Below, in pieces: positions 7,373 to 13,418 of a stretch of 18,216 nucleotides of DNA. The notes under the pieces were generated by a model. It made no database searches. It had not been told where the DNA came from and was given only the letters and a program-made list of their open reading frames with translations. Location: NCBI GenBank assembly GCA_026395475.1, contig JAPLYQ010000020.1, positions 1 to 18,216 on the forward strand. Direction: 5' to 3'. The stretch comes from Candidatus Roizmanbacteria bacterium (lineage in GTDB: Bacteria; Patescibacteriota; Microgenomatia; UBA1406; GWC2-37-13). The position numbers were made by a program, and so were the translations under genes. Position 1 is the first letter of the stretch. Each line of letters begins with the position of its first letter.

Positions 7373-7894
7373 ATGGAAACAAAAACAATTACACTTCCCA
7401 AAACAACAACTCAGGTATTAGAATATTCTCTTTTTACCACATCTTTTCTTATCCCATTTTTAATCTCAGGCCCTCAATTATTAACAGGAACAATTGTTAA
7501 TGCACTTCTTTTCCTCTTTGCGTTAAAAGTGAAGTCAAAAAGTGCACTTCCGATTGTTATTTTGCCAAGTATTGGAGCCTTATTGAACGGAATTCTCTTT
7601 GGGCGATTTACTGTCTTTCTTCTCTACTTCCTTCCATTTATTTGGGTAGGGAATTATGTCTTAGTTCAAACATTTAGTAGCCTAACGAAGAAAAATTCAT
7701 TAATGGTTTCAGTAATTGGGAGTTCATTATTCAAATGTGGCATTCTATTTGCAACTGCCTATACACTCACACTTACAAAAATTGTTCCTATGATATTTTT
7801 ACAATCTATGGGATTATTTCAGTTAGCTACGGCACTGGTTGGAGGCATGGTTGCACTATTTATAAACACAATTATTTCTCAAAAACATGACTGA
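7373..7894 (+). CDS. Polytopic membrane protein preceding the H-cluster protein
   Basis: The 173-aa protein has five to six TM helices (for example SFLIPFLISG, NALLFLFAL, PSIGALLNGILFG, FLLYFLPFIWVGNYVLV, LFKCGILFATAYTL, LATALVGGMVALFI). Size and topology resemble ECF-transporter substrate-binding components, but I see no diagnostic motif and no ECF ATPase is nearby. The stop overlaps the start of the hydrogenase-like gene by 8 bp (ATGACTGA), which suggests translational coupling and a shared role. It may be a membrane partner for the H-cluster protein; this is inference from position. Only one cysteine is visible and no Fe-S or haem ligand pattern is seen. Confidence 0.7.
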   Translation: METKTITLPKTTTQVLEYSLFTTSFLIPFLISGPQLLTGTIVNALLFLFALKVKSKSALPIVILPSIGALLNGILFGRFTVFLLYFLPFIWVGNYVLVQTFSSLTKKNSLMVSVIGSSLFKCGILFATAYTLTLTKIVPMIFLQSMGLFQLATALVGGMVALFINTIISQKHD

Positions 7895-8678
7895 TATTGA
7901 ACAGTTAAAAACACTTCTTGAAAAAAAAGAACATCTTGTAGCAATGGTAGCACCATCATTCCCCATAATGTACGGTTATCCTGAAATTGTCACGAAATTA
8001 AAAGCGCTTGGATTTGAATATGTAGTAGAGGTAAGTGCAGGTGCAAAAAAAACAAATGAAGCAGTTGCAAAACTCCTCAAAGCAAATCCAGAAAGCCGTT
8101 TTATCACAAGTCCCTGTGCAAGTTTTGTACGGTATGTAAGGACAAAACATCCTGAGTTTCTCAAATATTTGGCCTTTCAAGCGGACTCTCCTATGGTGGC
8201 AACCGCAAAAATTGTTCATGAGACATATCCCGACTACAAACCTGTTTTTATTGGACCTTGTGTGGTAAAAAAGTTAGAGGCAAGTGAAGATTATCCAGAG
8301 CTAAACATGTTGGTACTAACTTATAGAGAACTTGAACAAATATTAAAAGAGAAAAATCTTTCAACAATTGCAGCTAACCCTAATGATAAGTTTGATATAT
8401 CTGAAGGGCCAACACGTATCTATCCATTTGACGGGGGGCTTACGGAAAGTAGTGGCATTCGCTCTTTTTTGAAGGATGATGAAATACGAATTATTTCAGG
8501 ATATAAAAACTGCGAAGCAACGTTAAAGGAGTTTGAAGAAAATAAAAAGATAAGATTTGTTGACATCCTTTTTTGTGAGGGAGGTTGTATAAATGGACCT
8601 GGCGTTTCAAGCCCTCTTTCTGTCCCAGATCGTAAAAAGAAAGTTCTTGAATATGCTGGCTCGTCAAAAAATGCATAA
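7887..8678 (+). CDS. Stand-alone [FeFe]-hydrogenase H-cluster domain protein
   Basis: The 263-aa protein matches only the catalytic (large subunit C-terminal) domain of [FeFe]-hydrogenases. It has no N-terminal ferredoxin-type clusters and no small-subunit tail. All four H-cluster cysteines are placed as expected: L1 TSPCASFV (C77), L2 GPCVVKKLEA (C125), L3 FCEGGCINGPG (C230, C234). SPMVATAKI (101-109) matches the conserved SPM block. In L1 the first cysteine of the usual TSCCP, the proton-transfer residue, is replaced by proline. This, together with FDGGLTESSGI and the N-terminal VAPSF and GFEYVVEVSAGAK, points toward the sensory or group C/D (HsfB-like) branch rather than bidirectional group A enzymes. 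It overlaps both neighbours by 8 bp. HydE/F/G maturases are not in the window. A redox or H2 sensor, or a minimal hydrogenase, are both possible. Confidence 0.85.
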   Translation: MTDIEQLKTLLEKKEHLVAMVAPSFPIMYGYPEIVTKLKALGFEYVVEVSAGAKKTNEAVAKLLKANPESRFITSPCASFVRYVRTKHPEFLKYLAFQADSPMVATAKIVHETYPDYKPVFIGPCVVKKLEASEDYPELNMLVLTYRELEQILKEKNLSTIAANPNDKFDISEGPTRIYPFDGGLTESSGIRSFLKDDEIRIISGYKNCEATLKEFEENKKIRFVDILFCEGGCINGPGVSSPLSVPDRKKKVLEYAGSSKNA

Positions 8679-9852
8679 AAAAAACTTCATTATTATATTC
8701 ATCCTTTGGTCATTATTTTTTGTTGCATTTATAATGCTCGTGGTGAAGACGGTGCCATATATATTTCTTCATAATGATTTCTATGACTATTGGATAGGTG
8801 CAAAGCTATTGCGCTCTGGACTATCTCCCTATGGAACCGGTGCATATTTTTTAGAAATAAAAAATAATTTCCATTTAAACTTTCACATAGCAACAGGATA
8901 CAGCTATCCACCATTTACCGCCTGGATTATGTACCCATTAAGTTTTATCGAACCACATGTTGCAGCTTGGATATGGATGATTTTTTCTTTAATACAGTAT
9001 GTACTTCTTTGTTGGCAATTCATAGGAAAGTATAGAAATAAATGGATCTATTTTTTTCTTCTTACATTTAGCCCCATTCTTTATAGTATTGCTTCTGGCC
9101 AAATTAATATTTTTATATTAACGTGTTTATGGATATGGTTTAAAAAACCAAAAAGTTGGATAGGGTCATTATGTTTTGCCCTTGTCTGCATTATAAAAGT
9201 TTATCCAGTGTTACTCTTGTTGCTTTTTATTTTAAAGAAAGAGTGGAAGATGATTTCTCAGATATTATTTTTTATATTTATTTTTGTTTTAATGCCAATC
9301 CTTTCATACGGTCCCAAAGAAACAATTTTTTACTTTACTCATGTTCTTCCTAATTTGCAAAATCAAACTAATAGTTACTTTACTTATCAGTCTTTTATCT
9401 CCGTTATTACACGATATTTTGGAGCAGGGAATCAATTGATGCTAAGATCTATTAATAATGTTTTTTGTACTACAGTACTATTTCTTCTTATTACGTATTC
9501 CTTGACTATTAAAAAATCTCTCCACTATTTGAGTTCTCTTTGGATTGTTGGTCTTTCGCTATTGCCTGGAACGACGACTTTTTGGAATTTTACCCCCATG
9601 ATATTTGGAATCTTTCTTATATGGGACAATTGGAAAAAACAGACACTAATTGTGAGGTGTCTATTTATTGGTGCAGTTACTATTTCAAACTTTACCTGGC
9701 ATAGTACTTTTTTGTTTTTTTTATATAAAGATGTGTTAAATAAAGATTTTTATGTGGCTCTAACCTCAACAGGTTTTTTATTTGGAGTAATACTGTTTAT
9801 TCTTCTTCTATTCTCAACAGAGAAGAGAGAAAAAAATAGCCACTTGACTTAG
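8671..9852 (+). CDS. GT87/DUF2029-type polyprenyl-phosphate-dependent glycosyltransferase
   Basis: I chose the ATG at 8671 (393 aa, MHKKNFIIIFILW). It gives an N-terminal TM directly and the same 8-bp overlap seen at the previous junction. The frame is open further upstream to 8593 but that part only shadows the hydrogenase gene. The protein has about nine to eleven TM helices. After TM1 comes the loop DFYDYWIGAKLLRSGLSPYG with acidic residues, then a SYPPFTAWIMYPLSF stretch and a KVYPVLLLLLF segment. This is the layout of GT-C fold glycosyltransferases of family GT87, which move a sugar, often mannose, from a polyprenyl-phosphate donor to an extracytoplasmic acceptor. Family assignment is fair. 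The sugar and acceptor are unknown, and any link to the hydrogenase-like protein is unclear. Confidence 0.8.
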   Translation: MHKKNFIIIFILWSLFFVAFIMLVVKTVPYIFLHNDFYDYWIGAKLLRSGLSPYGTGAYFLEIKNNFHLNFHIATGYSYPPFTAWIMYPLSFIEPHVAAWIWMIFSLIQYVLLCWQFIGKYRNKWIYFFLLTFSPILYSIASGQINIFILTCLWIWFKKPKSWIGSLCFALVCIIKVYPVLLLLLFILKKEWKMISQILFFIFIFVLMPILSYGPKETIFYFTHVLPNLQNQTNSYFTYQSFISVITRYFGAGNQLMLRSINNVFCTTVLFLLITYSLTIKKSLHYLSSLWIVGLSLLPGTTTFWNFTPMIFGIFLIWDNWKKQTLIVRCLFIGAVTISNFTWHSTFLFFLYKDVLNKDFYVALTSTGFLFGVILFILLLFSTEKREKNSHLT

Positions 9853-9872
9853 TGGAAATTGCTTTGTATAGT
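9844..9872 (+). promoter_or_regulatory. Sigma70-type promoter of trxA, leaderless
   Basis: TTGACT (9844-9849), a 17-bp spacer and TATAGT (9867-9872), preceded by TG as in an extended -10. The -35 lies in the last codons of the glycosyltransferase gene. The -10 ends only 8 bases before the thioredoxin ATG at 9881, so the transcript would begin at or next to the start codon. No Shine-Dalgarno is present, which agrees with leaderless initiation. Confidence 0.65.
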
Positions 9873-9880
9873 TTTAACCT

Positions 9881-10201
9881 ATGGCAGTACTTGATACAAC
9901 ACAAACAACATTTAAGCAGGACGTTCTGGATAAAAAAGGACTTATATTTGTTGATTTTTTTGCAGAATGGTGCGGGCCATGTAAAATGACAGGACCTATC
10001 GTAGATCAGCTTTCTGAATCGCATAAAGACATGGCTTTTTATAAAGTAAATGTGGATGAAAATGGCGATTTAGCTTCACAATTTTCAGTATTTTCTATTC
10101 CTACCTTTGTAATCTTCAAAGATGGACAAATCGTTGGACAATTTTCCGGCGGCATGGGAAAAGAAGGATTTGAGGAAGAAATACGAAAAGTCCAAGGATA
10201 A
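9881..10201 (+). CDS. trxA: Thioredoxin
   Basis: The 106-aa thioredoxin fold has the active site WCGPCK at residues 30-35 (C31/C34) and the cis-proline in SIPTFVIFKDG (P74). FVDFFAEW precedes the active site and GQIVGQFSGG matches the last two strands. There is no signal peptide, so it is a cytoplasmic dithiol reductant. Length is that of canonical thioredoxins. It reduces disulfides in clients such as ribonucleotide reductase. The B12-dependent RNR encoded nearby has a C-terminal cysteine tail that needs such a donor, which is a reasonable but unproven link. It converges on the 145-aa gene with 10 bp between stops and has its own promoter. Confidence 0.96.
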   Translation: MAVLDTTQTTFKQDVLDKKGLIFVDFFAEWCGPCKMTGPIVDQLSESHKDMAFYKVNVDENGDLASQFSVFSIPTFVIFKDGQIVGQFSGGMGKEGFEEEIRKVQG

Positions 10202-10211
10202 AATTCACCTC

Positions 10212-10649
10212 TTAATTTATTTTAAACATTCGCACAGCCTTTGTGCCTACTTTTTTAAGAGTTAAATGCGCTCTTTCAAGTATATAAAGAAGAATCGTAG
10301 CATACCATCTACGAGCCTCTGATGGAGGAGCTTGCAAATCTTCCATAATTTTGTCATCACTAATAGGCAATTTTATTTTGTTTAAAGCAGCTTTAAACTG
10401 ATCATCTTCATCTGTTTTTAATCCTATTTTTTTCAAATCAGGGGGGAGTTTTATAGAATCTTGTCTTTTTGAAACCATTTGTTGATGAAGTGCAGCATTG
10501 TTTGTTTCTTGTTCGGCAAATTCTTGCATTTCACTTGCTTCAGGTGGTGACATCGGCATCTCCATCTCTTTTGCTTGAGAACCTGCTCCATACTTCATGG
10601 CTTTGTATTCTTGGACCAATTCTTCTATTGGAGTAAAATTATGAGGCAT
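10212..10649 (-). CDS. Hypothetical protein, CPR/Microgenomates-type (possibly DUF5660)
   Basis: The 145-aa soluble protein has a Met/Glu/Gln-rich, probably disordered N-terminal half, then the conserved-looking blocks KLPPDLKKIGLK and IKLPISDDKIMEDLQAPPSE. It ends in an amphipathic basic C-terminal helix (RRWYATILLYILERAHLTLK). From memory this pattern resembles a family seen repeatedly in Microgenomates genomes, possibly DUF5660; I could not check. There is no catalytic motif. The C-terminal helix could lie on the membrane. The gene starts 33 bp after the end of the 397-aa zinc-ribbon gene on the same strand, so it may be in the riboswitch-controlled transcript. A TATAAT 6 bases before its ATG could also be a local -10. 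Confidence 0.65.
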   Translation of the reverse strand: MPHNFTPIEELVQEYKAMKYGAGSQAKEMEMPMSPPEASEMQEFAEQETNNAALHQQMVSKRQDSIKLPPDLKKIGLKTDEDDQFKAALNKIKLPISDDKIMEDLQAPPSEARRWYATILLYILERAHLTLKKVGTKAVRMFKIN

Positions 10650-10682
10650 GTATTGATTATAGCGGAGGGGGTTAGTAAATGG

Positions 10683-11876
10683 CTACTTGAATTCACCTGA
10701 GTCATATTTCGCCTGACACCCCGTGCAGATATCACAATCTCCTAGTTTATTTTTTCCACCATCGGCCCCACATTTTTGACAACTATGTCCAGGCTTAAGT
10801 TCAAATGTTATTTTTTCTTTTTCGTCTTCTGGCTTAATAAATCCAGGAAGATTTTTTCCTTGGGTAATCATTCTAAAATCAGTTGATAGATTATCCAATC
10901 CATTTGAAAATATATCTAGCTTTACCACATCTCCTCCACAGCTTCCTCCTAACGTGAGAGTGTCAAGCCCTTTAACTCTCATATATTGTTGTGCCAGCGC
11001 TCCATATATCCTGTCAATATCATGCTCAGTAAATGTATCAAAATTAATACCCTGCATAATGTCTGCAACAATGGACGATTTTGGTAATAATCCTGCTATG
11101 GATTGACGAATTAACCCCAATGTTTCGGACAATGTATATTGTCTGTTGTCTTTATTTTTATAAATAACTCTATTATCATGTGTCCACTGTTGATTTAAAA
11201 AATCATCAATAGACATGTCAGTAAGAAGAGGATTTTGAATAAAATAAGAAACTCGCTCGATATCTGTGAGACGAGATAGTGCCTGTTTGTAGATTGAAGG
11301 CATTAATTGCGAAATCCAAGATTCACCACTCAGGGACACACTTATTGCAACATTATTAACCTTTTCTCCATCGGAGAACATCACATAGAGCTGTCCATCA
11401 GTATAGGGTTTGATTTCGCGAAATTTATTACGAGGATTGTTATCAAAAACAACTGGTCCAGGAGGACTGTATAGCAAAACTACTCGATTGGGATTATCCA
11501 AAGCTCCTGCCACCGCTGATTCAATACCAAATTTGTTGAGGCCGCCACGTTCATCAGAATCAACATTCAGAACTGTGCCATCAGGATATGAAACGACCTC
11601 ATTATTTTTTAATTGATAATAATTGGTAAAAGAAACTGCAGAGTCTTCAAATACATGATTAATAGTTGTTTCTAGATTTTTACTTAAGTATTGCTCTTTT
11701 CTATTTTTATCGCTCAGCGTATTGAGAAGGTGAGCCTCTTCTGGGTTAAATCCTTTTTTTGCTAAGCTGTGGGCAACATTGGGGATAGGAGGTGCAAAAG
11801 GGTAAAGACCCACTGGAGATAAAAGAGGGGTTCGGTAAACTTCAGTTGAGGCGATCATACATGGCTCGTGTTTCAC
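10683..11876 (-). CDS. Unknown protein with C-terminal zinc ribbon, directly downstream of a cobalamin riboswitch
   Basis: The protein is 397 aa from a GTG at 11876, or 391 aa from the ATG at 11858. Neither start has a clear Shine-Dalgarno. I do not recognise the main body. It has no signal peptide or TM. A beta-rich stretch at about 93-185 (VVSYPDGTVLNVDSDERGG, VVLLYSPPGPVVFD, GQLYVMFSDGEKV) is followed by a helical region at 187-305 and a GGSCGGD turn at 311-316. The C-terminus is a ribbon with C366-x2-C369 and C381-x2-C384-x2-C387, likely zinc- or Fe-S-binding. It lies behind the cobalamin riboswitch at 11879-11999, so its expression is probably B12-dependent. A role in B12 handling, or as a B12-saving alternative, is inferred from that position only. 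Confidence 0.75.
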   Translation of the reverse strand: MKHEPCMIASTEVYRTPLLSPVGLYPFAPPIPNVAHSLAKKGFNPEEAHLLNTLSDKNRKEQYLSKNLETTINHVFEDSAVSFTNYYQLKNNEVVSYPDGTVLNVDSDERGGLNKFGIESAVAGALDNPNRVVLLYSPPGPVVFDNNPRNKFREIKPYTDGQLYVMFSDGEKVNNVAISVSLSGESWISQLMPSIYKQALSRLTDIERVSYFIQNPLLTDMSIDDFLNQQWTHDNRVIYKNKDNRQYTLSETLGLIRQSIAGLLPKSSIVADIMQGINFDTFTEHDIDRIYGALAQQYMRVKGLDTLTLGGSCGGDVVKLDIFSNGLDNLSTDFRMITQGKNLPGFIKPEDEKEKITFELKPGHSCQKCGADGGKNKLGDCDICTGCQAKYDSGEFK

Positions 11877-11879
11877 ACG
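11867..11879 (-). promoter_or_regulatory. Small hairpin at the start codon after the riboswitch (possible expression platform)
   Basis: Directly after the closing helix of the riboswitch, the - strand reads CGTGTGAAACACG, a 5-bp stem with a 3-base loop. The GTG start of the 397-aa gene lies within it. In many cobalamin riboswitches a hairpin at this place (P13) docks with loop L5 when B12 is bound and blocks translation. Here the loop-side bases TGAA could pair with TTCA near L5, but the match is short and the role is a guess. Confidence 0.35.
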
Positions 11880-11999
11880 TTTTGATCGGTCTTCGGACTT
11901 CCCTCATTTAACGAGGATCACCGCTGCGGCACAGTTACTGAATTACACAGTATTCCCAACATGCCTTTCCACTTTTTGAGTGGATGGCAACATCAAAAC
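11879..11999 (-). ncRNA. Cobalamin riboswitch
   Basis: Read on the - strand, the closing helix P1 is an 8-bp perfect pairing of GTTTTGAT (11999-11992) with ATCAAAAC (11886-11879). Inside it are a hairpin CCACT/AGTGG (11983-11969) within a TGCC/GGCA stem, and GGGAATACTG with a TACTG/CAGTA hairpin and an AACTGT. The core block GCCGCAGCGGTGA corresponds to the CGCAGCGGTAA of E. coli btuB. A CCTC/GAGG hairpin comes next, then the B12 box AAGTCCGAAGACCG (11900-11887). This is a compact full aptamer of about 121 nt. Its 5' half overlaps the last ~19 codons of the upstream DUF6580 gene, and its 3' end is 3 bases from the GTG of the 397-aa gene. Adenosylcobalamin or another cobalamin would be the ligand. 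No intrinsic terminator is visible, so control is probably translational. Confidence 0.87.
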
Positions 12000-12497
12000 A
12001 AATAATAATTTAATGCAATGGAATCCAACAAAAAAGACAACCGTATAAAATATATCTCCTAGTAGGGTGTTACGGAAAAAGGGAAGTCCCATCATATAAC
12101 AACGCAATAATCCAGCCACACTTTTTTCATACATCGACGAAGTAACCCAAACTCCAAAGTTGGTAATGGTAAAGAAGAGAATTGACCCAGTCAGACTTCC
12201 AAGCCCAACTACCAAAGGAGAAGGCTTTTTGCGTAAAAAATACCCAATTCCCACAATTAATAGAAGACTTCCATAGACAAAAGGGATCGTGGAATGAAAG
12301 CCAAGAAAAAAGTCCGAAATAACCATAGCGATGAGGGGAATGGTATAACCTCGCCAATTAGGAACGATAATACCTGAGAAAAGAGCTAATGCCGCAATAG
12401 GAGCGATATTTGGGGCATGAGGAATGAGTCTCATAAAAACAGCGCTCAGTACAATAACGCAAAACGATAAGAAGGTTTCAAGACGATAGTTTTTCAT
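11943..12497 (-). CDS. DUF6580-family putative transporter, likely B12-related
   Basis: I chose the ATG at 12497 (184 aa), which follows the stop of the DUF4430 gene by one base; a TTG at 12512 would add five residues. The protein has five to six TM helices and family motifs: FMRLIPHAPNIAPIAALALF, AMVISDFFLGFH, FVYGSLLLIVG, FFTITNFGVW, MYEKSVAGLLRCYMMGLPFF and NTLLGDIFYT. DUF6580 proteins have the size and topology of ECF-type substrate-binding components and are listed as putative transporters. Being last in a run of nrdR, nrdJ, adenosyltransferase and DUF4430 strongly suggests cobalamin or a corrinoid as substrate, by inference. No ECF ATPase or T-component is in the window. Its last ~19 codons double as the 5' half of the riboswitch. 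Confidence 0.85.
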   Translation of the reverse strand: MKNYRLETFLSFCVIVLSAVFMRLIPHAPNIAPIAALALFSGIIVPNWRGYTIPLIAMVISDFFLGFHSTIPFVYGSLLLIVGIGYFLRKKPSPLVVGLGSLTGSILFFTITNFGVWVTSSMYEKSVAGLLRCYMMGLPFFRNTLLGDIFYTVVFFVGFHCIKLLFVLMLPSTQKVERHVGNTV

Positions 12498-12498
12498 A

Positions 12499-12882
12499 TT
12501 AATATGTTTCAATTTTCCACTCTATTGTATCATGATTTTTTATGACATAACTTCCTGCTCCCACTTCCGCTTGTTTTCCATTCACATAGAAAGCCCAGAA
12601 CTCTTTATTTTCACTGTTTGCAGTATATCCGTCGATTGCAGTTACAAATGCATTTTCTTTCTGACCTTTTGTTACCACTTTGTGAGCTGAGTTTAAAAGT
12701 TGCAAAGCTGTTGATCCAACTTTTGTTTGTATTTTTTGCTTGTTTTTCCCAACAGTCTGTGTCACTGAAAATGTAAAAGAAGTTGTGACCTTGTTTACAG
12801 GTACACTTTTTTTATATTGAATAAATGCACAGCCAAAACAAAGGACAAGAAAGACCAGAAAAAGGAATATTTTTTTGCTCAT
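12499..12882 (-). CDS. DUF4430 (transcobalamin C-terminal-like) extracytoplasmic protein
   Basis: The 127-aa protein has an N-terminal hydrophobic signal or anchor (residues 4-20, IFLFLVFLVLCFGCAF). C18 could be a lipid-attachment site, but the lipobox is not classical. The DUF4430 domain covers about 35-127: VGSTALQLLNSAHKV, the FVTAIDGYTAN block, EFWAFYVNGKQAEVGAGSYV and DTIEWKIETY. DUF4430 is homologous to the C-terminal domain of transcobalamin and intrinsic factor, which contacts B12 from one side. It overlaps the adenosyltransferase stop by 4 bp (ATGA) and is followed after one base by the DUF6580 transporter. An extracytoplasmic B12-capture role feeding that transporter is the best inference. 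Confidence 0.88.
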   Translation of the reverse strand: MSKKIFLFLVFLVLCFGCAFIQYKKSVPVNKVTTSFTFSVTQTVGKNKQKIQTKVGSTALQLLNSAHKVVTKGQKENAFVTAIDGYTANSENKEFWAFYVNGKQAEVGAGSYVIKNHDTIEWKIETY

Positions 12883-13415
12883 TTCTTTTTTGAGATTGCC
12901 TCTTTTTCTCGGTTGAACATCCGAGCATAGGTAAATAGTAAGTCAGACAACCTATTTATATATTTTAAAATTATCTGGGATTCCTCTTTATCTAGTAAGA
13001 CATGTTCTTTGAAAAAATATACAAGTGATCTTTCTGTTTTTCTACAATTAACTCGTGCTATGTGTGCCCAACAAGATGAAATAGAGCCATTAGGTAGGAT
13101 AAAATCAGTAAGTTGAGGAAGTTCTTGTGTAAGCGCGTCAATTTTTCTCTCAAATAGAGCTATTTTTTCTTCTTGAGTATCTATATTAATAGGAGCTCCT
13201 GCAAGATATCCCATGAAAAGATATAGGTCGTGTTGAATATCTTCAATAAAGGAAAATTCATTACTACTTGAGATATATGCCATCAACATTCCTAAGGTGC
13301 TTGAGAGTTCATCAACTGCGCCATATGCTGCGACCTGAGAATCGTCTTTTGAGACTCTTTTTCCACCATAGAGAGCAGTGGTCCCATCATCTCCTCCACG
13401 TGTGTAAATAGGCAT
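12879..13415 (-). CDS. pduO: Cob(I)alamin adenosyltransferase, PduO type
   Basis: The 178-aa protein has the PduO-family signatures: the N-terminal ATP-binding IYTRGGDDGTTALYGGKRV (residues 3-21), SQVAAYGAVDELSS (26-39), and FILPNGSISSCWAHIARVNC leading to CRKTER (124-129). The C-terminal YINRLSDLLFTYAR (152-165) is also conserved. The enzyme transfers the 5'-deoxyadenosyl group from ATP to cob(I)alamin, making adenosylcobalamin and triphosphate, in the cytoplasm as a trimer. It starts 3 bp after the nrdJ stop and overlaps the DUF4430 gene by 4 bp, so it is in one operon with its main customer, the B12-dependent RNR. Length fits a single-domain PduO enzyme. Confidence 0.96.
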   Translation of the reverse strand: MPIYTRGGDDGTTALYGGKRVSKDDSQVAAYGAVDELSSTLGMLMAYISSSNEFSFIEDIQHDLYLFMGYLAGAPINIDTQEEKIALFERKIDALTQELPQLTDFILPNGSISSCWAHIARVNCRKTERSLVYFFKEHVLLDKEESQIILKYINRLSDLLFTYARMFNREKEAISKKK

Positions 13416-13418
13416 AGG

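Noticed and set aside
8593..8670. Upstream start for the GT87 gene
   Set aside because: This stretch lies wholly inside the hydrogenase-like gene and encodes no TM segment. The ATG at 8671 gives the usual N-terminal TM and the same 8-bp overlap as the preceding junction.
12498..12512. TTG start at 12512 for the DUF6580 gene
   Set aside because: An ATG at 12497 follows one base after the DUF4430 stop and loses only five non-conserved residues.
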